A stretch of 64,000 nt of DNA from Oscillospiraceae bacterium (GTDB lineage Bacteria; Bacillota; Clostridia; Oscillospirales; Ruminococcaceae), in the NCBI GenBank assembly GCA_017521325.1, contig JAFXCV010000045.1, positions 26,014 to 90,013 of the forward strand, in the 5' to 3' direction. A program made the position numbers and the translations under genes. Under the pieces are notes generated by a model that ran no database searches, was not told the DNA's origin, and was given only the letters and a program-made list of their open reading frames with translations. Of the stretch, positions 17,322 to 27,400 are shown piece after piece (the stretch's first letter is position 1; each line of letters begins with the position of its first letter).

Positions 17322-19277
17322 ATGAATATGAATTCTACAACAAATCCAAATGATTTCCCGCTCTATTTATTTTTTCAGGGAAAAAATAGTGAAGCTTATA
17401 AGTTTTTCGGCGTGCATCGCATCATCGAGAATGGTGTGAGTATGCACCGTTTTCGTGTTTGGGCACCCAGAGCGAAGAGTATTTCTGTCGTAGGTGATTT
17501 CAATGACTGGCAGAGAGAACGCCATCCCATGCACCCCATCGTGGACGGCATCTGGGAGGCAGTTATCGGTGACCTCAAGCAGTTTGATGCCTATAAGTAC
17601 AGCATCGAAACGCAGTCCGGTCAGATTCTGATGAAGTCCGATCCCTATGCAATGCATTTTGAAACCCGACCTGCGACGGCATCCAAGATCTATGAGAGCA
17701 GCTATCGCTGGCATGACAAGGAATGGATTGCATCCAAGAAAAAACAGGTTGTGTATAAATGCCCGATGAATGTGTATGAGGTGCATTTTGATTCGTGGAT
17801 GCACAACGAGGACGGCACGGTTTTTGATTATGTGACGTTTGCAAAGAAAATGATCCCATATGTGAAGGAAATGTCCTACACGCATATCGAGTTTATGCCG
17901 CTGACGGAATATCCCTATGACGGCTCGTGGGGCTATCAGGTAACGGGCTATTTTGCCCCGACCTCACGTTATGGCACACCGGATGATTTCAAGGAAATGA
18001 TCGATCTATTCCATCAGGCAGGCATCGGTGTCATTCTTGACTGGGTTCCGGCGCATTTTCCGAAGGATGCCTCCGGTCTGTGTGAATTCGACGGAAGCTA
18101 TTGCTATGAATACACCGACCCGAAGAAGATGGAACATAAATCCTGGGGAACCAGAGTATTTGACTACGGAAAGGGCGAGGTATGCTCGTTCCTTATTTCC
18201 AGTGCATGCTACTGGCTTGACGAATTCCATCTCGACGGTCTGCGTGTGGATGCAGTTGCTTCCATGCTATATCTGGATTATGACAGACGTGACGGTGAAT
18301 GGAGTGCCAATATCAACGGCGGCAATGAAAATCTGGAGGCAGTGGAATTTTTCCGCCACCTCAACGAAGCGGTATTTGCAAAGCATCCTGATGTCCTGAT
18401 GATCGCAGAGGAATCCACCGCATGGCCGCTTGTGACAAAGCCCACCGATATCGGCGGTCTCGGCTTCAATTTCAAGTGGAATATGGGCTGGATGAACGAC
18501 ATGCTGCAATATATGTCGCTCGATCCCATCTATCGTGCCTTCAATCACGATAAACTCACATTCTCCTTCTTCTACTGCTTCTCCGAGAATTATATCCTGC
18601 CGATTTCCCATGACGAAATCGTGTACGGAAAATGCTCCATGATCAATAAAATGCCCGGCTATGAGCGTGATAAATTCTCATCCTACCGTGCGTTCCTTGC
18701 CTATATGATGGCACATCCCGGAAAGAAAATGCTCTTTATGGGACAGGAATTTGCCCAGAAGAACGAGTGGAATTATCAGACGCAGCTCGACTGGGAACTG
18801 CTTGAACAGGATGATCACAGACAGACCCATGAATTCACCAAGGAACTCAATAAGCTGTATCTGGAAACGCCGGCATTCTGGGATAATGATGATTCCTGGA
18901 GCGGTTTCAGCTGGATCTCTCATGACGACTACAAGCAGAGCGTGATTGCGTTCCGCAGAATTGCCGATAACGGTACCGAGGTCATCGCAGTTTGTAATTT
19001 CGTTCCCGTCACAAGGGAAGATTACAAAATCGGCGTACCCTTTGAGGGTGAGTATGCGCTGATGTTCAGTACCGATGCAAAGGAATTCGGCGGTCAGGGA
19101 CTTGCAAAGGAAACCTATGAAACCATCGAATATGGCATGCACGGCTTCGATCAGTGCATTTCACTGACGCTTCCGGCACTTTCCGTGCTCTATCTGCGCC
19201 GTGTGCAGCAGGACAAGTTCAGTGTTACGGAAGAACGGGAAAAGACAAAAAAATCCAATAAACCATCTGAAAACTGA
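17322..19277 (+). CDS. glgB: 1,4-alpha-glucan branching enzyme, GH13
   Basis: Introduces alpha-1,6 branches in glycogen. The 651 residues hold an N-terminal CBM48/E-set domain ([19 protein letters not shown], about 45-65) and a GH13 barrel with the four classical regions: [18 protein letters not shown] with the nucleophile Asp (about 309), IAEES with the acid Glu (about 364) and PISHDEIV (about 427). The C-terminal beta domain ends with a charged tail ([15 protein letters not shown]). First gene of glgB-glgC-glgD-glgA. Confidence 0.96.
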   Translation: MNMNSTTNPNDFPLYLFFQGKNSEAYKFFGVHRIIENGVSMHRFRVWAPRAKSISVVGDFNDWQRERHPMHPIVDGIWEAVIGDLKQFDAYKYSIETQSGQILMKSDPYAMHFETRPATASKIYESSYRWHDKEWIASKKKQVVYKCPMNVYEVHFDSWMHNEDGTVFDYVTFAKKMIPYVKEMSYTHIEFMPLTEYPYDGSWGYQVTGYFAPTSRYGTPDDFKEMIDLFHQAGIGVILDWVPAHFPKDASGLCEFDGSYCYEYTDPKKMEHKSWGTRVFDYGKGEVCSFLISSACYWLDEFHLDGLRVDAVASMLYLDYDRRDGEWSANINGGNENLEAVEFFRHLNEAVFAKHPDVLMIAEESTAWPLVTKPTDIGGLGFNFKWNMGWMNDMLQYMSLDPIYRAFNHDKLTFSFFYCFSENYILPISHDEIVYGKCSMINKMPGYERDKFSSYRAFLAYMMAHPGKKMLFMGQEFAQKNEWNYQTQLDWELLEQDDHRQTHEFTKELNKLYLETPAFWDNDDSWSGFSWISHDDYKQSVIAFRRIADNGTEVIAVCNFVPVTREDYKIGVPFEGEYALMFSTDAKEFGGQGLAKETYETIEYGMHGFDQCISLTLPALSVLYLRRVQQDKFSVTEEREKTKKSNKPSEN

Positions 19278-19316
19278 TAAAAATAGAAATGCAAATTGAA
19301 TTTTAGGAGGAATATT

Positions 19317-20519
19317 ATGAACGCAAAGAAGAAATGCATCGCAATGCTTCTGGCAGGCGGACAGGGCAGCAGACTGTATGCACTGACGCAGAATGTAGCA
19401 AAGCCTGCGGTTCCCTATGGTGGAAAGTATCGTATTATAGACTTTGCACTTTCCAACTGCACCAATTCCGGAATTGATACCGTAGGTGTGCTGACACAGT
19501 ATCAGCCCCTCGTACTCAACGATTATATCGGTAACGGCGAGCCTTGGGATCTTGACAAAATGTACGGCGGCGTGCATGTGCTGTCCCCGTTTGAAACCAA
19601 GGAGGGTGCGGACTGGTTCCAGGGTACTGCGAATGCAATCTATCAGAACATGCGCTTTATCGAGCGTTATGATCCTGAATACGTGATCGTACTGGGCGGT
19701 GACCATATCTATAAGATGGACTATTCCAAGCTTGTGGAATGCCATGAGAAGAACAATGCGGATGGTACCATTGCGGTAATTGAAGTGCCGTTGGAAGAAG
19801 CTTCTCGATTCGGAGTTATGACCTGTGACGCAGAAGGAAGAGTTGTGGAATTTGAGGAAAAGCCAAAGAATCCGAAATCGCCTCTGATTTCCATGGGTAT
19901 CTATGTGTTCACATGGGAAAAGCTCAAGAAGTATCTGATCGAAAATGAAAATGCAAATACTGGTTCCAAGGACTTTGGTAAGGATATCATTCCCGCAATG
20001 CTTGCCAATGACGAGCGTCTGTTTGCCTATACATTTGAAGGCTACTGGAAGGATGTCGGCACACTCGACAGCCTCTGGGAAGCGAATATGGATCTGCTCA
20101 GTCCCAGTGTTCCGCTGGATCTCTATGATCCGCAGTGGAAGATCTATGCACGTCACAATAACATGCCTCCGCAGTATATCGGTGACAGCGCACATATCGA
20201 AAATTCCATGATTACCGAAGGCAGCAGCATCAACGGACAGGTTGATTTCTCCGTCATCTTCTCCGGCGTTACCATCGAGGAGGGTGCAGTTGTCAACTAT
20301 AGCATCCTCATGCCCGGAACAGTTGTCAAGTCCGGTGCGGTGGTGGAATATGCAATTGTCGGTGAAAACTGCGTGGTAGAATCCGGTGCAAAGATCGGCT
20401 GCAGCCCCGAATGTCTTGAAAACAGAGATGACTGGGGTATCGCAGTTGTCGGACATAATGTAACGATCTCTGCAAATGCCGCTGTTCTTCCCAAGCAAAT
20501 CATTTCTGAAAATATCTAA
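19317..20519 (+). CDS. glgC: Glucose-1-phosphate adenylyltransferase, catalytic-type subunit
   Basis: Makes ADP-glucose, the committed step of glycogen synthesis. The 400 residues carry the nucleotidyltransferase motif [27 protein letters not shown], the [12 protein letters not shown] metal Asp region and the sugar-phosphate segment [22 protein letters not shown], then a left-handed beta-helix C-terminus with hexapeptide-like repeats. Start at ATG 19317, 7 bases after GGAGGAA, rather than the ATG 21 bases upstream, which has no ribosome-binding site. Probably forms a heterotetramer with GlgD. Confidence 0.96.
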   Translation: MNAKKKCIAMLLAGGQGSRLYALTQNVAKPAVPYGGKYRIIDFALSNCTNSGIDTVGVLTQYQPLVLNDYIGNGEPWDLDKMYGGVHVLSPFETKEGADWFQGTANAIYQNMRFIERYDPEYVIVLGGDHIYKMDYSKLVECHEKNNADGTIAVIEVPLEEASRFGVMTCDAEGRVVEFEEKPKNPKSPLISMGIYVFTWEKLKKYLIENENANTGSKDFGKDIIPAMLANDERLFAYTFEGYWKDVGTLDSLWEANMDLLSPSVPLDLYDPQWKIYARHNNMPPQYIGDSAHIENSMITEGSSINGQVDFSVIFSGVTIEEGAVVNYSILMPGTVVKSGAVVEYAIVGENCVVESGAKIGCSPECLENRDDWGIAVVGHNVTISANAAVLPKQIISENI

Positions 20520-20532
20520 GGAGGCATCGCAA

Positions 20533-21657
20533 ATGGGCGTAAATTATAATGTACTTGGTCTGATTTTTGCAAGCTTGCATGATTCTACCGTAATTGACCT
20601 GACAAAGCACAGAACCATGGGTTCGATCATGTTTGGCGGCAGATATCGTCTGATCGACTTTCCGCTTTCGAGTATGGTAAATTCCGGCATCTATGAGGTC
20701 GGTGTCATTACAAAATCCAACTACGGCTCCCTGCTTGATCACCTCGGCTCCGGCAGAGAATGGGATCTTGCAAGAAAGAAGGGCGGACTGCATCTTCTTC
20801 CTCCCTTCAGTCAGGAGGGCAGCAGCGTGTACAGAGGCCGTCTGGAGGCGCTGCATAATGTCTGGAGCTTCCTGGAGCATTCCAAGGCAGAATATGTGGT
20901 AATGTCCGACTGCGACTATGTGACCACAATTGATTTCAGTGCAGTTGTGGAACAGCATATCAAGAGCGGTGCAGATATCACAACCGTATACGGCAAGTAT
21001 CTTTACAGCGAGGACAGCGGTTCCTGCGTGGATGTGCTTGAAATGGACGAGGATGGCAGAATCAGAAATGTCATGATCGATCCCCAGATCTCCGGCGAGT
21101 GCAATATCTGTCTGGACATGTTCGTAATGCGTAAGGATTTCCTGCGCAAGCTTGTGCGTGATGCCGCAAGCAAGAGCCAGTACAGCATTATCCGTGACTG
21201 CTTACAGGCAAGAGTCAATGACTACAAGCTCATGGGCTATGAGCATAAGGGCTATTTCAGCAGAATTGACAGCGTTAAGAGCTATTTCGACGCAAACCTT
21301 GCGCTGCTTGAGGAAAAGAACCGTACAGCACTGTTCAAGCCTTCCGCACCTGTTTATACCAAGATCGGTGACAACGGCCCTGCTAAATACGGTCTGGATG
21401 CAAAGGTGAAGAACTCCCTGATTGCCGATGGCTGTATCATCGAAGGCACCGTGGAAAACTGCGTGCTGTTCCGTGGTGTCAAAGTCGGCAAGGGCAGTGT
21501 TCTGAAGAACTGTGTGCTGCAGCAGGGAACCAAGGTCGGTGCAGGCTGCGCACTGAGCAATGTGATTGCCGATAAGAATGTAGAGGTTGCTGACGGACGT
21601 GTTCTGACAGGCTCTGAAACCTACCCGATCTACATCAGCAAGAATGCAAAGCTGTAA
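20533..21657 (+). CDS. glgD: GlgD-type noncatalytic glucose-1-phosphate adenylyltransferase subunit
   Basis: Homologue of GlgC found next to it in Firmicutes; known GlgD proteins are poorly active alone and raise the activity of GlgC. The 374 residues lack the GGxGxRL nucleotide loop: the N-terminus reads VLGLIFASLHDSTVIDLTKHRTMGSIMFGGRYRLIDFPLS, consistent with a regulatory subunit. The C-terminal beta-helix repeats are kept. ATG 20533 follows AAGGAGG that overlaps the glgC stop region. Confidence 0.94.
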   Translation: MGVNYNVLGLIFASLHDSTVIDLTKHRTMGSIMFGGRYRLIDFPLSSMVNSGIYEVGVITKSNYGSLLDHLGSGREWDLARKKGGLHLLPPFSQEGSSVYRGRLEALHNVWSFLEHSKAEYVVMSDCDYVTTIDFSAVVEQHIKSGADITTVYGKYLYSEDSGSCVDVLEMDEDGRIRNVMIDPQISGECNICLDMFVMRKDFLRKLVRDAASKSQYSIIRDCLQARVNDYKLMGYEHKGYFSRIDSVKSYFDANLALLEEKNRTALFKPSAPVYTKIGDNGPAKYGLDAKVKNSLIADGCIIEGTVENCVLFRGVKVGKGSVLKNCVLQQGTKVGAGCALSNVIADKNVEVADGRVLTGSETYPIYISKNAKL

Positions 21658-21673
21658 CCGGAGGTGAATGGAT

Positions 21674-23095
21674 TTGAAGATTCTTTTTGCCGCAAGTGAG
21701 GCAGTTCCGTTTGCTGCTTCGGGCGGTCTGGCAGATGTCATCGGCTCCCTGCCCTTTGCAATCAACAGCAAGGGACATGACTGCCGTGTGGTAATGCCGC
21801 TGTATCAATCCATTCGTCCGGAACTGCGTGAAACACTGACATTTCAGACCAATATTACCGTGGATGTTTCCTGGAGAAAGCAGTACTGCGGTATCTATAC
21901 AGCCGACTGGAACGGCGTGACTTATTATTTTGTTGACAACGAATACTATTTCGGACGTGAGGGACTGTACGGATTCTATGATGACTGCGAACGTTTTGCA
22001 TTCTTCTCTCGTGCAGTACTCGAAATGCTGCGATATATTGATTTTACCCCCGATATCATCAACTGCAATGACTGGCAGACTGCACTGATTCCCGTGTTCT
22101 ATCAGGTGTTCTACAAGTACCAGCAGGGCTATCAGAACCTCAAGCATGTGTTCACCATCCATAATATCCAGTATCAGGGTAATTTCGGCAGGGAAGTTCT
22201 CAACGAAGTGATGGGAATTCCGCTTTATCATATGGGTCTGCTTGAATATGACGGCTCGATTAATATGATGAAGGGTGCATTTGAAACAGCGGATAGGATC
22301 ACCACCGTCAGTCCCAGCTATGCATGGGAAATTCTCGATCCGTGGTATGCGCACGGGCTTGACCGCATTCTGGTTACAAAGAAGGACAAGCTCTCCGGCA
22401 TCCTCAACGGAATTGACACCAAACTCTATGATCCGTCGGCGGATACGCTCATCGAAAAGACCTACAGTGCCGCAAAGCCGGCAGGGAAAAAGGCGTGCAA
22501 AAAGGCACTGCTTTCCGAGCTTGGTCTTCAGGAGGGCGATGAACCTGTAATCGGCATTGTCACACGTTTTGTTTCACACAAGGGTGTGGATCTGATCCGC
22601 TATGTGTTTGAGGATATCCTTCGGCTCGGCTGCAAATTTGCCATTCTTGGCAGCGGTGAGAAAATCTATGAGGATTTCTTCTCCGAAATGCAGTTCCGCT
22701 ATCCCGGACAGGTCAGCGTCACGCTGGGTTTCCGTCCGGAGCTTGCAAGAAAAATTTATGCAGGTGCTGATATGTTCCTCATGCCCTCGCAGAGTGAACC
22801 CTGTGGACTTGCACAGATGGTGGCAATGCGCTATGGTACAATTCCGATCGTCCGTGAAACCGGCGGTCTGCGTGATTCCGTCAAGGATGATGGCAATGGC
22901 GACGGTTATGGATTCACCTTCAAGACCTATAATGCACATGATATGCTTGATGCCTGCACAAGGGCAAAGGCATCCTATGATGATGAAAAGGGCTGGAAGG
23001 CACTGATGAAGCGTGCAATGCTCTGCGATTACAGCTGGGATGCATCGGCGGATGTGTATATTTCCCTGTATGAATCGCTTTGCGAAGAAACATAA
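21674..23095 (+). CDS. glgA: Glycogen synthase, GT5
   Basis: Transfers glucose from ADP-glucose to the growing alpha-1,4 chain. The 473 residues start KILFAASEAVPFAASGGLADV, where the KxGGL motif is here ASGGL, and the C-terminal GT-B half contains GIVTRFVSHKGVDL, PSQSEPCGLAQMVAMRYGTIPIVRETGGL. The start is probably TTG 21674, 9 bases from GGAGG (21660-21664); the in-frame ATG 21668 lies only 3 bases from it. Note that the usual K.GGL lysine is replaced by Ser-Gly-Gly context (FAASGGL), which is worth checking against the family. Closes the operon at a bidirectional terminator. Confidence 0.94.
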   Translation: MKILFAASEAVPFAASGGLADVIGSLPFAINSKGHDCRVVMPLYQSIRPELRETLTFQTNITVDVSWRKQYCGIYTADWNGVTYYFVDNEYYFGREGLYGFYDDCERFAFFSRAVLEMLRYIDFTPDIINCNDWQTALIPVFYQVFYKYQQGYQNLKHVFTIHNIQYQGNFGREVLNEVMGIPLYHMGLLEYDGSINMMKGAFETADRITTVSPSYAWEILDPWYAHGLDRILVTKKDKLSGILNGIDTKLYDPSADTLIEKTYSAAKPAGKKACKKALLSELGLQEGDEPVIGIVTRFVSHKGVDLIRYVFEDILRLGCKFAILGSGEKIYEDFFSEMQFRYPGQVSVTLGFRPELARKIYAGADMFLMPSQSEPCGLAQMVAMRYGTIPIVRETGGLRDSVKDDGNGDGYGFTFKTYNAHDMLDACTRAKASYDDEKGWKALMKRAMLCDYSWDASADVYISLYESLCEET

Positions 23096-23098
23096 AAA

Positions 23099-23128
23099 AA
23101 TCCCGTTCCGATTCCGGAACGGGATTTT
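23099..23128. terminator. Bidirectional terminator between glgA and rubrerythrin
   Basis: An 11-bp perfect stem (23099-23109 with 23116-23126) with A-run before and T-run after. It serves both convergent transcripts. Confidence 0.9.
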
Positions 23129-23142
23129 ATGTTGTGATTCAA

Positions 23143-23694
23143 TTAACCAAAGTATCTCTTGAGAAGTCCCTCAAATGCCTTGCCGTGTCTTGCTTCATCT
23201 CTTGCCATTTCATGTACCGTGTCATGAATTGCATCGAGATTCAGTTCCTTTGCACGCTTTGCAAGATCAAGCTTGCCCTGTGTTGCGCCATGTTCAGCAG
23301 CAACTCTCTTTTCGAGATTCTCCTTTGTAGAAGAGGAAACAACCTCGCCCAGCAGCTCAGCAAACTTTGCAGCATGCTCCGCTTCCTCGTAAGCAGCCTT
23401 CTCCCAGTATAGACCAATCTCAGGATAGCCCTCTCTGTGTGCCACTCTTGCCATTGCAAGGTACATGCCAACTTCAGTGCATTCGCCTTCAAAGTTTGCT
23501 CTCAGACCTGCAATGATCTCAGGATCTGTTACAGCCTTTGCAACACCTACCTCATGCTCGCAAGCGAATACCAGAGCCTCTTCGTCATTCTTTTCAATGA
23601 ACTTGGAACCCGGTACCTTGCACTGCGGACAGACTTCCGGTGCAGAATCTCCCTCGTGAACGTAACCGCATACAGGACATACATACTTTTTCAT
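23143..23694 (-). CDS. Rubrerythrin with N-terminal rubredoxin-like domain (reverse rubrerythrin)
   Basis: Peroxide-reducing diiron protein used by anaerobes. Of 183 residues, the first 40 hold a rubredoxin-type iron site: CPVCGYV and CPQC. A four-helix ferritin-like diiron domain follows with E/H ligands ([48 protein letters not shown]). Rubredoxin ahead of, rather than behind, the diiron domain marks the reverse type. Start ATG 23694 after GGAGGAAAAGATT; an ATG 15 bases upstream overlaps the Shine-Dalgarno. Sits 45 bp downstream of perR and is likely cotranscribed. Confidence 0.93.
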   Translation of the reverse strand: MKKYVCPVCGYVHEGDSAPEVCPQCKVPGSKFIEKNDEEALVFACEHEVGVAKAVTDPEIIAGLRANFEGECTEVGMYLAMARVAHREGYPEIGLYWEKAAYEEAEHAAKFAELLGEVVSSSTKENLEKRVAAEHGATQGKLDLAKRAKELNLDAIHDTVHEMARDEARHGKAFEGLLKRYFG

Positions 23695-23739
23695 AATCTT
23701 TTCCTCCATAAATAAAATTTTTAAATTGGTTTTAACAGG

Positions 23740-24108
23740 TTATTTGCCATCTGCCAGACACGCTGAACAAATGCCATACAAAGCAAGCTCATAGGAATCG
23801 ACCTGAATATCAGAATGTTCCTTGAATGTATCCATCAGATTCTTGATGCAAACATCCTCCAGATTGCCGCATTTGCGGCAAATCAGATGATCGTGCAGCC
23901 TTGTGGTCTTGTCGTAGCGATCCGGAGCGTCCGGCATCGGAATGCGGCGGATCTCACCGGCACGTTCCATCAGCCCGAGATTTCGGTACACCGTACCCAT
24001 CGCAATGGTCGGCATCTTTTCCTTTGCAGCAAGATAGATCTGCTCCGCAGTCATATGCCCCATTGTCATCTGAATGATCTCTGAGATGACTCTGCGCTGC
24101 TCTGTCAT
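23740..24108 (-). CDS. perR: Fur-family regulator, PerR-like
   Basis: Metal-dependent DNA-binding repressor; PerR members sense peroxide through an oxidisable His at the regulatory iron site. The 122 residues have the winged helix (TAEQIYLAAKEKMPTIAMGTVYRNLGLMERAGEI), RYD....LHDHLICRKCG, and two CxxC zinc pairs (CRKC about 80, CSAC about 116). Position next to rubrerythrin and a Per-type box in its own leader favour PerR over Fur or Zur. ATG 24108 chosen; GTG 24117 overlaps the AAGGAG. Confidence 0.85.
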   Translation of the reverse strand: MTEQRRVISEIIQMTMGHMTAEQIYLAAKEKMPTIAMGTVYRNLGLMERAGEIRRIPMPDAPDRYDKTTRLHDHLICRKCGNLEDVCIKNLMDTFKEHSDIQVDSYELALYGICSACLADGK

Positions 24109-24129
24109 TTCCGTCACACTCCTTTCTGA

Positions 24130-24150
24130 GATTAGGAATTATTCTTAATC
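24130..24150 (-). promoter_or_regulatory. PerR/Fur-type operator
   Basis: A 21-bp inverted repeat (GATTA-N-GAAT-N-ATTC-N-TAATC), fitting the Per box TTATAATNATTATAA in form. It lies just after the transcription start of the perR-rubrerythrin promoter, so binding would block transcription: autorepression. Confidence 0.7.
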
Positions 24151-24163
24151 TCTCTGTGACTTT

Positions 24164-24192
24164 ATTATAGCATATCACTTTGTGCTTGTCAA
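24164..24192 (-). promoter_or_regulatory. Promoter of perR-rubrerythrin
   Basis: On the minus strand TTGACA (24192-24187, read as plus tgtcaa), 17 bp, TATAAT (24169-24164). Both hexamers are perfect. The Per box follows immediately. Confidence 0.8.
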
Positions 24193-24214
24193 GCATTTTT
24201 TGAAATAATATTAG

Positions 24215-24234
24215 ATTCGTCAAATTGCACAAAT
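24215..24234 (+). promoter_or_regulatory. Second copy of the 20-bp motif seen at 17195
   Basis: 18 of 20 positions equal the glgB-upstream copy. It lies between the perR promoter and the pectate lyase gene. Confidence 0.35.
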
Positions 24235-24368
24235 ATTATTTTTGATTTAACGAATTTATTGCTTGTCAATTGAATTTTTACCTAATAGCGGAGTTTATAT
24301 CCGCTTAATTATTATGAATTTTGTGTATTTTAACCAAAAGCAATAATATGTTTTGTGAAATATACCAG

Positions 24369-24397
24369 TTGTAGAGAATCGTCAAATATGATATAAT
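24369..24397 (+). promoter_or_regulatory. Promoter of the pectate lyase gene
   Basis: TTGTAG (24369-24374), 17 bp, TATAAT (24392-24397), 74 bp before ATG. A strong Shine-Dalgarno AAAAGGAG follows at about 24457. Confidence 0.7.
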
Positions 24398-24471
24398 ATA
24401 ATTATGTAAGAAAAGGAAATTAAGTGGAAGAATGGAAAAAATGAAATTGTATTTCAAAAGGAGTTAAGAAC

Positions 24472-27400
24472 ATGAAAATGAAAATGATGAAAAAGCTGAC
24501 TGCAGCGATGCTTGCAATGGCAACCGTTGTATCGTCCGTTCCGGCATACGCACAGAATGCGGTTGCATGGAACATGAATGATACCATGCTTTCGAGTGTC
24601 AAGCTTGCACAGGCGAGCACCTCTGCCGTTGTCGTGTCTGAGAGTGCAGGCTATGCAGAAGGCGCATATGCGCAGTGGTCAGCGGTAACGGGAGCCAGCG
24701 GCTACAACGTATACTGTGACGGCACGAAGATTGATTCGATGCTCATCAGACAGTATTCTGCCTATTTCAGAGCAGATGTAGTCGGCATCAAGTCGGGCAG
24801 CCACACGCTGAAGATCGTTCCGATCATCGGCGGTAATGAGGATGGCTCCAAGGCAGCACAGGTGCAGGTGACATCCTCCGCACATGACAGATCCGGCTTT
24901 GCATTTGTAAACGGCAAGGCAATGGGTGCCTACAATGCGGACGGTACACTCAAAAGTAATGCGATCGTTGTGTATGTCACCAATGCCAATAAGGATACGG
25001 TTTCCGTTTCCATGGATGCAGGCAGCGGCGTGACGACGGTAACAGGTGTGCAGAACATCATCACTGGCTACAAAAAGGGCAAGGAAACACGACCGATCTC
25101 CATTCGTTTTATTGGAAATGTGACAGACCCCGGCAGTATGGCAAAGGGTGATCTGCTTGTAGATACCGTAAAGGCTGGCATGACGCTTGAAGGTATCGGC
25201 AATGATGCAACCTGCAATGGCTTCGGTATCGTTATCAAAAACAGCACCAATGTAGAAGTTCGCAACCTCGGCTTTATGAACTGTAACAGTGATGAGGGTG
25301 ATAACTGCGGTCTGCAGCAGGGAAATACCTACTGCTGGGTGCATAACTGTGATTTCTTCTATGGCGACGCTGGCTCCGATGCCGACCAAGCAAAGGGAGA
25401 TGGTGCGCTGGATACAAAAAAATCCCAGTACATCACACATTCCTATAACCATTTCTGGGACAGCGGAAAGTGCAACCTGCAGGGTGCCAATGCAAGTGAT
25501 ACCTCTAATTATATCACCTACCACCACAATTGGTATGACCATTCCGATTCCCGTCATCCGAGAGTCAGAGTTGCAACGGTTCATGTGTACAACAACTACT
25601 ATGACGGCAACTCCAAGTATGGTATTGGTTCCACCACAGATTCTGATATTTTTGCAGAGAGCAATTATTTCAGAAACTGTGCAAAACCGATGATCATTTC
25701 TAAGCAGGGAAGTGATACCGAATCCACACTTTCCGGTGAAGCAGGCGGTATGATCAAAGCATACGGCAATATCGTGGAGGGCGCAAAATCCTACAAGCCC
25801 TACAGCGCAAGTGCTTCGAATTTCGACTGCTATGATGTGACAAATAAGAGCCAGCAGGTTCCATCCTCTGTTGCTGCACTCAATGGCGGGGCAACATACA
25901 ACAACTTCGACACTGCAAGCAATATGTACAGCTACACCGCAGATGCTGCGAAGGATGTTCCGTCAATCGTGAAGCAGAAGGCAGGCCGTGTAAATGGCGG
26001 CGATTTCAAGTGGACATTCAATAACAGCGTGGATGACAGCAGTGCTGATGTGAATTCTGCCCTCAAGGCAGCACTTGTGTCCTATAAGGATTCCATCGTT
26101 GCCATCGGCAGCGGCTTTACAGATAGTACGGATACTCCCCAGCAGACACAGCCTCCGGCACAGACAACTGCGCCTTCGCAGACGACTGCTCCTCCTGCAA
26201 ACACCAATCCCCCCGCAGCAGCAGGCAGCTATGTCCATGATTTTACCGCAAACGGCAAGGACAGCAGCTTCTATACCATCAGCGGTAATCTCTCAACTTC
26301 CAAGGGAACTGTGAATTATGCCGGCAAGAACCTGACGCAGTGTCTGAAGATGGAAACAGAGACCAGCATTTCCTTCAATGCAGGTGCAGGCGGCAAGCTG
26401 ACGCTTGTATTTGCAGAAGCAGGCAAGGCAGTCAAGGTAGACGGAACCAAGTATACGACCGATGCAAGCGGCATTGTGACCGTTGATCTTGCAGCAGGTG
26501 CGCACACTATTACAAAGGGTGACAGCATCAACCTGTTCTACATGACGTATGCGAGCACCGGCGGTGAACCGACCAATACAACAGCACCGTCAACCAATCC
26601 TCCGGCGCAGACGACAGCTACAACACAGACAACAACAGTACCGAATAATACCCAGCCTCCGACAGTTGGGCCTACCATTCCCTCGGATGCAAAGGTGATT
26701 TACTGCTCACCGAACGGAAAGGGAAGCGGTATGACAAAGGATGATCCGACGGATGTGAAGTCCGCAGTTGCAGCAGTACCTGCAGGCGGCGTGATCTACC
26801 TGCTCGGCGGTACCTACCAGTTCTCCGAAACCATCATGATCGACCAGAACAACAGCGGTACTGCAGATGCCCTCAAGACCATTTCCGCATATCCCGGTGA
26901 AACTGTAGTCTGGGATTTCACAGGACTGGGCGAAGCGGATCCCTCCAAGAGAGGCGTTGTGCTGGATGGTTCCTATTGGCACTGGTACGGTTTTGAGATT
27001 ACCAAGGCTGCCGACAATGGCATGCTCCTTTCCGGTAACCACAATACCATTGAAATGATGATATTCAATGACAACCAGGATACAGGTCTGCAGCTGTCCA
27101 GATACAGAACGGACACCAACACCATTGCACAGTGGCCGTCCTATAATCTGATTCTCAACTGCACATCCAAGAACAACTGTGATAACGCAACAATGGAAAA
27201 TGCCGACGGATTTGCAGCAAAGCTGACCTGCGGCGAGGGCAATGTATTTGATGGCTGTCTTGCATACAACAACTCCGACGATGGTTGGGATTTGTATGCA
27301 AAGACAGAAACCGGTCCCATCGGTGTGGTAACCATCCGCAACAGCATTGCATTCCGTAATGGCTATACCGAATTCGGTGAGGGCTATGGTGACTGTGACG

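Larger units (their letters stand above)
24193..24471. other. AT-rich divergent intergenic region upstream of the pectate lyase
   Basis: No gene seen. It contains the 24215-24234 copy of the shared 20-bp motif, a 6-bp hairpin (AGCGGA 24287-24292 with TCCGCT 24300-24305), and the pectate lyase promoter at its end. The length and AT content suggest a regulated promoter. Confidence 0.5.
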
